Positions 1-6,423 of a stretch of 8,493 nucleotides of DNA are shown piece after piece. Position numbers and translations under genes: made by a program. The notes below the pieces were generated by a model. That model was not told the origin of the DNA. It saw nothing but the letters and a program-made list of their open reading frames with translations, and did not search any database. Every line of letters begins with the position of its first letter. Position 1 is the stretch's first letter. Where the stretch lies: the NCBI GenBank assembly GCA_035290965.1, contig DATDTD010000088.1, positions 1-8,493 of the forward strand. The letters run 5' to 3'. The DNA comes from JAGVNX01 sp035290965. GTDB lineage: Archaea > Iainarchaeota > Iainarchaeia > Iainarchaeales > GCA-2688035.

Positions 1-1797
1 GCTTGCTTCAGGACGCCCCATTCTTCCGCCTACAAAAGTTCCCGCCTTGTCCCTTATTATAAGCCCGCTTAATTCGCTCAAAGCAGAGGCAGTGCTTTCC
101 TTTTCCAAAATTATTTTTTCAAAGTTTTTTTCGGATTCAAGGGCGAGAGTTTTTTTCAGCGCAATTGCCTGTTCTTTTTCAATTATTATTTTGTTTTCGC
201 GCACCTTGTGGGGGCAGCCGATTTTTTCAAGGAGCTCTTTTTTTTCGGGAATGTTTTCAAGCTCTATTGTTTCCGAGAATTTTCCTGTTTTCAAAAACTT
301 TATCAAATCCACAAGCCCTGTTTTTTCCAGTGCAGAATAATAAAAAAGCGCTTTTGGCGCAAGCGGCAGCCCGAAACTTTCCGACAATTCAAATGCCTTT
401 TCAATGTTCAAGGAACGTGGATTTTCAATTGCCTCTTTAAACTGTTCTTTTGCAACGGGAATTTTTTCAAGCGCTTTTTCGGCTTCCCTTGAAAACCATT
501 CCTCGCAGTATCCCACAGGAACAAGCGGATGCGCAGTATGCCTGAAATCCCCTACAGTTACAAGAATGTCTCCTAGAAACAATATTTTTGCAAGACGGTT
601 TTTTACAGACCTTGCCTCTTCCAGGGAGTTTATCTGCATTACATCTCCGGAGAGCAGTTTTATTATCGGGCCTTCAATGCTGTCAACGGGAAACATGCCT
701 GCGGATTTTCCCGGCCTTTCGATTTTCAACTGTGTTCCGACTGCAATGAATTCTTCAAGCAAAAACATTGTTGCGGGATGCACGCCCTTTGCCATTGCTC
801 CTGTGTTTCTTGCCCTTCCGTATCTCAACCTGAAACCGCCAATCCTGCTCGGATATGCGAACACAGGGCGCCCTGCAGCCATTCCTTCCAGAAATTTTTC
901 AAGCGGCTCCAAACCCTGTTTTGTAGAATCGCTTTTTTCAACTTTTATAATTCCTTCCAGCCAGCTCCAGTCCAAGGAAAGCATTTTTGCAAAAACAAGT
1001 ATTTTTCTTGCATTCAATCCAATGCCTTCGCTTATTACAAGGCACATTCCTCCCCGTATCCTGTTTGTGGGAATTCTGGGAACATCCCTCTGAATTGCAA
1101 CCTCTCTTTCCTCTGTGGGCTCGCCGTTGATGCAGACAGTGCAGCCCTGAATTATTCTGCGGACTTCCTCTTCTTTTATTTTATACTGCCTGCTCATTAT
1201 GTCATTGTAAATCGAGCATTCCTCCACATATCTTTCTATTTCCTGCTGTGTAGGCTTGTATCTGTCCAGGCCAAGCATTATTCTTCCATAATCTCCGAGA
1301 ATCAGCGGCAATACTGTTGCTGTCCCTCCGGCAGCTCTTATCGGGCCGGCATAGTAAATGTCGACGAATTTGCTTCCATCGGGATTTGAACTTATTTTTA
1401 TCTGGGGCACGCCGTCAAGCGGAGCGACAACCACTCCTTCAGTAATAAGCACAAGGCAGGTTTTTATCGCCTGTTCAAGCCTTTTTTCAGTGTCTTCTAT
1501 CCTGCACCATTTTTGTTCAATCATTTCCCTGAAAATCTGGAAAACTGTTTTCATTCTGTCGCCGTTGTTTTCAGCAAAAACCTCCCTATAGCGCTTTGCA
1601 ATTCCAATCGGGCCGATTATTGTTTCAGTCCTGTCTGCAAGGTCGTGCACTGGAACTGTTTCAACAGCAGTGCTGATGTCAAAGCCCTTCTGCTTTGCAC
1701 TTGATGCAATGTCAAACTGTTCCATTGCCTTTTTCACAATGCCCTCATAATATTTTTGGACATGCTCTTCTGCCTCAATCTCAAGCTTAAAAATCAT
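1..1797 (-). CDS. polC: DNA polymerase D large subunit DP2, N-terminal 599 residues (runs off left edge)
   Basis: This is the catalytic large subunit of the archaeal replicative polymerase PolD; it pairs with DP1, encoded just upstream. I translated the frame from ATG at 1797 to base 1 and found no stop. Family-typical blocks appear in order: AGPIRAAGGT (residues 150-159), RGGMCLVISEGI (248-259), GRPVFAYPS followed by GGFRLRYGR (320-328), ERPGKSAG...DSIEGP (360-377), FLGDILVTVGDF (407-418), HPLVPVGYCEEW (423-434) and KAGTFVGGRMGRPE (584-597). The double-psi beta-barrel catalytic core and the zinc-binding C-terminus lie beyond the window, so the gene is cut by the edge rather than broken. No intein interrupts the visible part. 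The start is supported by GGTGA at 1808-1804, six nt before the ATG. The gene follows the 203-residue protein by 14 nt and is the last visible gene of the polymerase cluster. Confidence 0.96.
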   Translation of the reverse strand, partial: MIFKLEIEAEEHVQKYYEGIVKKAMEQFDIASSAKQKGFDISTAVETVPVHDLADRTETIIGPIGIAKRYREVFAENNGDRMKTVFQIFREMIEQKWCRIEDTEKRLEQAIKTCLVLITEGVVVAPLDGVPQIKISSNPDGSKFVDIYYAGPIRAAGGTATVLPLILGDYGRIMLGLDRYKPTQQEIERYVEECSIYNDIMSRQYKIKEEEVRRIIQGCTVCINGEPTEEREVAIQRDVPRIPTNRIRGGMCLVISEGIGLNARKILVFAKMLSLDWSWLEGIIKVEKSDSTKQGLEPLEKFLEGMAAGRPVFAYPSRIGGFRLRYGRARNTGAMAKGVHPATMFLLEEFIAVGTQLKIERPGKSAGMFPVDSIEGPIIKLLSGDVMQINSLEEARSVKNRLAKILFLGDILVTVGDFRHTAHPLVPVGYCEEWFSREAEKALEKIPVAKEQFKEAIENPRSLNIEKAFELSESFGLPLAPKALFYYSALEKTGLVDLIKFLKTGKFSETIELENIPEKKELLEKIGCPHKVRENKIIIEKEQAIALKKTLALESEKNFEKIILEKESTASALSELSGLIIRDKAGTFVGGRMGRPEAS

Positions 1798-1803
1798 TTT
1801 TTT

Positions 1804-1808
1804 TCACC
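1804..1808 (-). promoter_or_regulatory. Shine-Dalgarno site of DP2
   Basis: GGTGA on the minus strand, followed by six A residues and then ATG. It matches the archaeal anti-SD core and fixes the DP2 start at 1797. It lies in the short gap after the stop codon of the upstream gene, so DP2 has its own ribosome entry within the shared transcript. Confidence 0.7.
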
Positions 1809-1811
1809 AAG

Positions 1812-2423
1812 TTAATGTATTTTTGTCATTGAATATCCGTGGTCTATTATTGCAATCAATGGCTTTTTTGTTTCCGGATTATAATCAAGCACGAGAATGT
1901 TTGATTCTGCAAAGTCATAATCCAAGGCGTTTTTTTGGGCGAATTCCTGAAACAATTCTTTTTTGGCTACGAGCAGCGCATCCTGCACTTCTTCAATGCT
2001 CACTTTTTTTTCCTGCATTCTCCGCAAAAATTGCCTTCCGAAAGGTGATTTTGCAATTTCAGAAGCGCCAATTGTAACCTGAAAAATATTCGGCGCCCTG
2101 TAAACTCTTTCAAGAGTCCTGAGATTTTTTTTGTCTAGTGCAAGAATCTGCGTTGGCTGGAAATCAAAATGCACGAATCTTTTTGCTGTTCCAATCCTGT
2201 TCATTCTGCTGACAGCCCTTATATGCATTAGCATTGCCTGCCTGTTTTCAAATTTTCTTATTGTTCCCATCAAGCCAGCGCTTGCAAAAACAGGGCTCCT
2301 GCTCTTGACGCTCATAAACCGCCTTTTTGTGTTTTCCCTTATTCTGCCTGCATTATAATTTTCCCAGAATGCTTTCTGCTGTGCAGGAGAAAGTTTCTTC
2401 GCAGGCGGCCTTCTCAATGCCAT
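1812..2423 (-). CDS. Hypothetical protein between DP1 and DP2, with kinase-like C-terminal motifs
   Basis: I do not recognise the family of this 203-residue protein. It has a basic N-terminus (residues 1-45, many Arg and Lys). Its C-terminus contains DFAESNILV (170-178) and, sixteen residues later, IIDHG (192-196). The spacing of Asp170 to Asn175 and the following hydrophobic-Asp-x-Gly match the catalytic loop (DxxxxN) and the metal-binding DFG-like Asp of RIO, APH or Bud32-type kinases. No Gly-rich loop or clear N-lobe lysine is visible and the protein is short, so it may be a reduced or inactive kinase fold, or an unrelated protein. A second similar stretch, HFDFQPTQILALD, lies at 85-97. 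The ATG follows the DP1 stop codon with no gap (TAA-ATG), suggesting translational coupling; a GAGGG lies about eight nt upstream. The placement implies co-expression with PolD. Any role in replication is inference. Confidence 0.85.
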   Translation of the reverse strand: MALRRPPAKKLSPAQQKAFWENYNAGRIRENTKRRFMSVKSRSPVFASAGLMGTIRKFENRQAMLMHIRAVSRMNRIGTAKRFVHFDFQPTQILALDKKNLRTLERVYRAPNIFQVTIGASEIAKSPFGRQFLRRMQEKKVSIEEVQDALLVAKKELFQEFAQKNALDYDFAESNILVLDYNPETKKPLIAIIDHGYSMTKIH

Positions 2424-5213
2424 TTATTCTCCCTCTTTTATGAATTTTGTTTCTACGATTTTTCCAGTGTCAAGCTCGAGCACTGGTACTATTCCTGGTG
2501 TGGGCTTGTGCCCTAATTTGATTTGATAGCTTGTCTGCGCCTGCCATGTGCCCGGATTAATTACTCTTGTTCCCCTGTATTCAGCGTAATTGTTGTGATG
2601 CATATCTCCGATTAAAACCAAATCAGGCTCTTCGCGCATAACCATGAAATCTTTTTTTTCAGGAACATACGGATGCCTTAAGCCGTAGCTCGGCATTAAA
2701 TCCCTTTTTTTCAAAAGTTCAACCATTGCCTCTGCCGGCCTGCTTGAGCTTAAGTTTGAAACATTGTCAATCAGGTCATGGAGAGAATCCCCGTGATAAA
2801 TCAGTGTTTTGAATCCTTCTATTTCAAGCCAGGTTGGGCTTCCCAAAAAATGAATGTTGCTATACCCTGAGAGACTTTTCACGAATTCTTTTGGAATAGC
2901 AGGCTTTGGATCCGCCCATCTCACTGCATCGTGCTGTCCAGGGATTATAAAAACTTCAATGTATTCCGGAATTTCCCTTACAAGCCTGCAGAATTCCTCG
3001 TACTGCTTTGAAATATCCTTTATGCTAAGATCGTTAAATTGGCTTGGATAAATTCCTAATCCGTCGCAGTTGTGTATTGTAAGGTTTTTTGTCGTATAAG
3101 AATTATCTTCCGCAATTTGCAGGTTGTATACAAATCCAGAATATTTCTTTTTTTTGATTTCTCTGACAGGCACCAAAACAAAAGTTTTTTCAAGTTGTGT
3201 ACGTTGCCGTATTTTTCTTTTTCTTTTTTCAGTAAACCCGTGCTTCCAATCTAGGATTTTGCTCATTCTTTCCAAGTCTATTCCGCCAACCTCTACATTG
3301 TATAATGCATTTTTTCTTTTTCCTTGTTTGCCGGCACTTGGAATCTTATAAATAGTTGGCACAACTCCCAGGCGCAATAGCATTAGTTTTGTTTGTGCAA
3401 CTAATTCTGGCGAGGTGTTGCTTAATGCAAATTTTTGTTTTTTTACGCAGCCGTCGCCATACCACAAACCTTTTACAATCTCTTTTTGCAGTTTTTTTGG
3501 AAGAAGTATAAATTCGTCTGGCAATTTTTTTCCTTTTTCCGAACTAAACATTTTGAAAAATGCAGCAATTATTTTTGAGTGAACATAAACTTGGCAGCCA
3601 TTGTCTCTTTTTGAATAGTTTCTTTTGGCATTTATTCCAAACGTTTTTTTGAAGATATTTTCAACATCTTTGAGGCATTCTTCTTCATTTTTGTTGAATG
3701 AAAACACCACAGTGCCTCTTTTTTTATTGAATTTTATTGAACCTTCTGCCAGGTAATATCCGATTAATCGCATTAAATCTTTCGAACTCTTGATTTTATC
3801 AAGAATTTTTACCTTAAATCTGTCTTGGCAAAGAAAAATCCATTTGCCTTCTTTTTTTATCCTGTTTTTTTCAAAAAGTTTTGAAAGTTTAAGCACACGC
3901 ATTTTCTTCTCTTCGGTGGGGAACGGAAAAACAACATAGTCTTGTTTTTTTAATTCCCCTGCTTTTATCCATTCGACCTTGTAATTGGCATAGTGTTTGT
4001 AAAGGCACTCTCTATTGTAAGAGGCATATTTTTGCCTTACGCACGCTTTGCTGCAAATCGTAGTTTTCCCATGGTTTCTTGAGCTTTTGTATTGGCAATG
4101 TTTTGTCCTAACAGCCAAAATCGGGTGTTCTGGAGTAATTTCAATCGTCTCATTTGAGCCGACTGTTTTCAAAGTTATTATCTCTCCAGAAAAAGCTCTT
4201 TTGAATTTTTTAACAACTTGCCGAAATTGTCCCTTGTGGGTTAAAACTTTTTCGCCGGTTTCAATTTCAGAAATATTTTTTTCGCCAGATTTGCAAATTA
4301 TTTTTGTATTGCCAACGACGCAATTATCCCCGCATATCGCGAGGTATTTTATCCTGCTGACTTTTTCCCTTTCTTTTTCAGAGTCAATCCGCCCGTTTAT
4401 CCATTCAAGGAAATCAAAGAATTTTTTTTCAAGAAAAAGCTTGCTTCCCACGTGCAAATCCGATGTAACTGCAATCGAGATTTTTTCAGAAATTGTTTTT
4501 GCCTTTCTCAAAGGCAGGTCCGGAAAAAGAATTTCCTTTGCAATAATCATGTTTTCCGCGAACTTTGTTCCTTTGATGCCTATTACATTGTCGGGGAGAA
4601 TCATTTCGCATGTGCGCATCAAGAGAAGATTGTCCTTCATTACGAGCGCGATGCAGTTTGTTTCCTTGTCTTCCAACTGCATTGCAAAATGCCCGTTTTT
4701 TGTAACCCATTTTTTGAAAACCATTCCTACCAGATCAACGGGATTGTTTTTTGGAATAGTCCTCAGCCTGCTGATCGGCCTTGGCTGCAGAGTGTGCCGT
4801 TTTTTCAGGATTTCAGATAACAGGTCGAATTTTTTCTGGAACAGTTCCAAAAAGTTTTTTACTGTTCCCTCTGAAAGGCTCTGGTTTGTAACATCAAGCT
4901 CTTCAAGCAGTTTGAAGTTTTTCTGCATTCCCCTTGCTTCTGCGACAAAGCCTTTTCCCTCTACAATTGCTTTCTGCGAAAAGGCTTCGCCCATTGTGGA
5001 TACTTTTGTTTTCTGGATTATTTTTGATTCTATTTCCTGCAATGTCAAAAACATTTTGTTCGGGCTTTCTTTCTGCAGTTCGTCGATTATTTTTTTGTAA
5101 TCGTCGGCCCTTGAAAGCAGTTCCGGGACATTTGTTTCCAGGAAAAGGTTTTTTTCGGAAGCGTAATCCACTATTTCCTTTTGTTTTGTTTGCAATGGCT
5201 CCATTACCCTCAC
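2424..5213 (-). CDS. polB: DNA polymerase D small subunit DP1, intein-containing precursor
   Basis: The 929-residue precursor of the small, proofreading-nuclease-type subunit of PolD; removing the intein (298-715) leaves 511 residues, a normal DP1 length. Order: helical N-terminal region (about 1-140), OB-fold (about 157-235), then an Mre11-like calcineurin phosphoesterase domain. Motifs are SDLHVGS (D252, H254), GDN|CDG split by the intein (D296, D717), PGQHDAVR (758-765), HGDS (H807) and GDMHH (869-873). The tail NPGTWQAQT (886-894) and the KPTPGIVPV region are typical of archaeal DP1. The usual GNHD Asn is Gln760 and the first His of GHxH is Asp870, which could alter metal binding. The start is uncertain. 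GTG at 5213 overlaps the UPF0147 stop as GTGA and has AAAGGA nine nt upstream. ATG at 5204 is the alternative, three codons shorter. The stop abuts the next ATG. Confidence 0.95.
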   Translation of the reverse strand: MRVMEPLQTKQKEIVDYASEKNLFLETNVPELLSRADDYKKIIDELQKESPNKMFLTLQEIESKIIQKTKVSTMGEAFSQKAIVEGKGFVAEARGMQKNFKLLEELDVTNQSLSEGTVKNFLELFQKKFDLLSEILKKRHTLQPRPISRLRTIPKNNPVDLVGMVFKKWVTKNGHFAMQLEDKETNCIALVMKDNLLLMRTCEMILPDNVIGIKGTKFAENMIIAKEILFPDLPLRKAKTISEKISIAVTSDLHVGSKLFLEKKFFDFLEWINGRIDSEKEREKVSRIKYLAICGDNCVVGNTKIICKSGEKNISEIETGEKVLTHKGQFRQVVKKFKRAFSGEIITLKTVGSNETIEITPEHPILAVRTKHCQYKSSRNHGKTTICSKACVRQKYASYNRECLYKHYANYKVEWIKAGELKKQDYVVFPFPTEEKKMRVLKLSKLFEKNRIKKEGKWIFLCQDRFKVKILDKIKSSKDLMRLIGYYLAEGSIKFNKKRGTVVFSFNKNEEECLKDVENIFKKTFGINAKRNYSKRDNGCQVYVHSKIIAAFFKMFSSEKGKKLPDEFILLPKKLQKEIVKGLWYGDGCVKKQKFALSNTSPELVAQTKLMLLRLGVVPTIYKIPSAGKQGKRKNALYNVEVGGIDLERMSKILDWKHGFTEKRKRKIRQRTQLEKTFVLVPVREIKKKKYSGFVYNLQIAEDNSYTTKNLTIHNCDGLGIYPSQFNDLSIKDISKQYEEFCRLVREIPEYIEVFIIPGQHDAVRWADPKPAIPKEFVKSLSGYSNIHFLGSPTWLEIEGFKTLIYHGDSLHDLIDNVSNLSSSRPAEAMVELLKKRDLMPSYGLRHPYVPEKKDFMVMREEPDLVLIGDMHHNNYAEYRGTRVINPGTWQAQTSYQIKLGHKPTPGIVPVLELDTGKIVETKFIKEGE
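3069..4322 (-). mobile_element. Intein with LAGLIDADG homing endonuclease in DP1 (418 residues)
   Basis: A protein-splicing element, in frame within DP1. Intein numbering: block A starts at Cys1 (CVVGNTKI); block B is ETIEITPEHPILAV with T63 and H66; endonuclease motif C is LIGYYLAEGS (186-195, acidic E194); block D is around KLPDEF (266-271); motif E is GLWYGDGCV (285-293, acidic D290); block F is VREI...GFVYNLQIAEDNSY (386-409); block G is NLTIHN ending in His417-Asn418, followed by extein Cys+1. All four splicing residues are present, so a class 1 Cys/Asn/Cys+1 mechanism is expected. Both LAGLIDADG acidic positions are kept, so the endonuclease is probably active or recently so. Between blocks B and C there is an extra Cys-rich stretch (C76, C90, C94, C106). 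In three sampled 60-nt lines the intein has 15, 20 and 18 G+C, against 22, 28 and 26 in three extein lines, consistent with separate origin. Confidence 0.96.
4005..4097 (-). other. Cys-rich, possible zinc-binding insertion in the intein
   Basis: Between the N-terminal splicing blocks and the endonuclease, precursor residues 373-403 contain Cys with spacing C-x13-C-x3-C-x11-C, with His372 and His381 nearby. The stretch is rich in Lys and Arg. The four-Cys layout resembles small zinc-stabilised DNA-recognition insertions found in some archaeal inteins, but metal binding is inference and the spacing is not a canonical zinc ribbon. Confidence 0.4.
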
Positions 5214-5488
5214 TTTATTTTTTCCTTTATGGCCTCTAGCTTGGAAATAATTTGCCAGATGTCAGTGCGAGTGTGCGAGGGCATGTTTATGTCGTTGCTT
5301 ATGTCATCAAGGAGATAGATTGCATTGCTGAATTCTGTCCCTTCGTTGTTTTTCAAAAGTATTTTCTGCGCAGCCTCTTCTACTACTGCGCGGATATTCC
5401 TTGGGACGCTCCTGTCGTTTGCAACTTCCTGCATTAGAGCTGCAGCTTCCTTTATTTCTTTTTTCGTATCTTCTTCCATATGCACCAC
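5210..5488 (-). CDS. UPF0147 family protein
   Basis: A small, all-helical archaeal protein of unknown function, recognised from the family core: VPRNIRAVVEEA (about 28-39), then the AIYLLDDISNDINMPSHTR stretch (56-74), and IWQIISKLEAI near the C-terminus. The length is normal for UPF0147. The reading begins with GTG at 5488; an ATG at 5479 would give 89 residues and has a GGTG just three nt before it, a short spacing. A leaderless start is possible because an AT-rich stretch lies at 5507-5520. It heads the polymerase cluster. Its TGA overlaps the possible GTG start of DP1 by four nt (GTGA), so it is probably translated together with DP1. The family has no established biochemical role that I can cite; the location suggests, without proving, a link to replication. 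Confidence 0.9.
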   Translation of the reverse strand: MVHMEEDTKKEIKEAAALMQEVANDRSVPRNIRAVVEEAAQKILLKNNEGTEFSNAIYLLDDISNDINMPSHTRTDIWQIISKLEAIKEKIK

Positions 5489-5506
5489 AATCAGCGCGCT
5501 TGCGAA

Positions 5507-5541
5507 AAAATAAATTATTATCCGCGAGGCTTAATTAAAAC
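5507..5541 (-). promoter_or_regulatory. Candidate promoter for the UPF0147-PolD cluster
   Basis: Reading the minus strand toward UPF0147, two TATA-like stretches lie upstream: AAAAGTTTTAATTAAG ending near 5530, and TAATAATTTATTTT at 5520-5507. The second lies about 19-41 nt before the two candidate starts, fitting a short or absent leader. No transcript evidence is available and AT-rich DNA gives such matches easily, so this is tentative. Confidence 0.3.
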
Positions 5542-5557
5542 TTTTGAGACAAATCAT

Positions 5558-5591
5558 TAAAAAGCATGCCTTTAAGGGAAAAAATCCCCTT
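5558..5591 (-). terminator. Weak hairpin plus T-run after the methyltransferase-like gene
   Basis: On the minus strand, AAGGG (5591-5587) and CCCTT (5578-5574) can pair around an eight-nt loop, followed by GGCATGC and a run of five T (5562-5558). It begins 24 nt after the stop codon at 5615. Archaeal termination depends mainly on T-runs, so this may end the upstream cluster. The stem is only five pairs, so the call is weak. Confidence 0.3.
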
Positions 5592-5614
5592 GGAAGAGTT
5601 GCTGTTTTCCTCTC

Positions 5615-6397
5615 TTAATACTCGACTTCTTCCAAAGCATGCAACCGTTCCCTGCTTTTTTCAATATCCCTTAAACTTGCTCGAGCCAGACTTGCAAGCT
5701 CCTGGTTGCTTATTTGCCCGCCTTTCTTTAATGCGTGGTTCAAAAAATGCATGACTTTCAAGTCCAAGGTTACGCGCCTTCTTGCAAAAAAATTTGTTCT
5801 CAATGTTGCCACTCGGCAATAAAAATCTCCGATTTTGATTACTGCCAATTTTGCTTTTGCACCGTAAATTCCTGCGATTCTCTCTGTTTGTTCCTCGCTC
5901 ATTTCATCTGGCTTATGGACTGTGGTGGAGCCTTGGTATGCTATTATTGCGCCTTTGCGGTTTAACAACGCCCTTGCTAGTGCAAGCTTGAAATTTCTAG
6001 TAAAAACCAGCGGATAAGGTTCAAACGAAAAGCTCCAGTCATACAAGCGCTTTCTGCGCGGTTGTAATTGTGCAGGTCTTGTTCTGAAAGAACGGATTTT
6101 TCCTGAATGTTTTTTGCGTGCAAAATCACTCATTTGTTTTGAAAGGTCTGTATAATGAACTTCGCACGATTGTGCCAATGCATCTGCCCAGTCTCCATTG
6201 CAGCCTGCAAAAACCAGTATTTTTTCTCCAGGCTTTATTCCGAGTTTTTCAGGCAGGTGTTTGCTTGGCGGAACCATTGCTTGTGTTGCATCTTCAGGAA
6301 TAAACTTAAATTTCCAAGCCCCGTAGCCGATTCTTTCTTTCCGCAAATTTGGGAATTTTTCTCCTGGATTTGCTTTTCTGCGCTTAAAAAAAGGCAT
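5615..6397 (-). CDS. Methyltransferase-like Rossmann-fold protein with C-terminal helical region
   Basis: A 260-residue protein of unassigned function. A basic N-terminus (1-30) is followed by KPGEKILVFAGCNGDWADAL (55-74), which sits where class I SAM-dependent methyltransferases have motif I (VLDxGxGxG). The glycine pattern is degenerate (A-G-C-N-G-D) and the usual acidic residue is missing. HYTDLS (81-86) could be the strand with the acidic ribose-binding residue (D84). YDWSFSFEPYPL (119-130) occupies the motif IV position, without the NPPY or DPPY signature. After about 205 the chain becomes helical (LKVMHFLNHAL...GGQISNQELASLA), possibly a winged-helix-like tail. SAM binding is therefore only plausible. 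It starts 26 nt after the NOG1 stop, with no clear SD site, and is the last gene of the first cluster. The neighbour suggests an RNA or ribosome setting, by inference only. Confidence 0.8.
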   Translation of the reverse strand: MPFFKRRKANPGEKFPNLRKERIGYGAWKFKFIPEDATQAMVPPSKHLPEKLGIKPGEKILVFAGCNGDWADALAQSCEVHYTDLSKQMSDFARKKHSGKIRSFRTRPAQLQPRRKRLYDWSFSFEPYPLVFTRNFKLALARALLNRKGAIIAYQGSTTVHKPDEMSEEQTERIAGIYGAKAKLAVIKIGDFYCRVATLRTNFFARRRVTLDLKVMHFLNHALKKGGQISNQELASLARASLRDIEKSRERLHALEEVEY

Positions 6398-6423
6398 AGA
6401 AAATACAACTCTTTTTTTTGTTT

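Noticed and set aside
404..1093. Plus-strand open frame of about 230 codons opposite DP2.
   Set aside because: The minus strand here encodes DP2 blocks with clear family signatures; the plus-strand frame is a shadow.
1..1797. Looked for an intein in DP2 too, since inteins are known in this subunit.
   Set aside because: The full translation runs through conserved DP2 blocks without splicing motifs. Known sites in the C-terminal part are outside the window.
4048..5100. Long plus-strand open frame of about 350 codons opposite DP1.
   Set aside because: It is antisense to well-recognised DP1 domains and reads as a Phe/Ser/Ile-rich product of AAA-rich minus-strand coding. No family motif is visible.
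5489..5614. A replication origin next to the polymerase genes.
   Set aside because: I see no ORB-like repeats or paired direct or inverted boxes, only AT-rich stretches and a five-pair hairpin.
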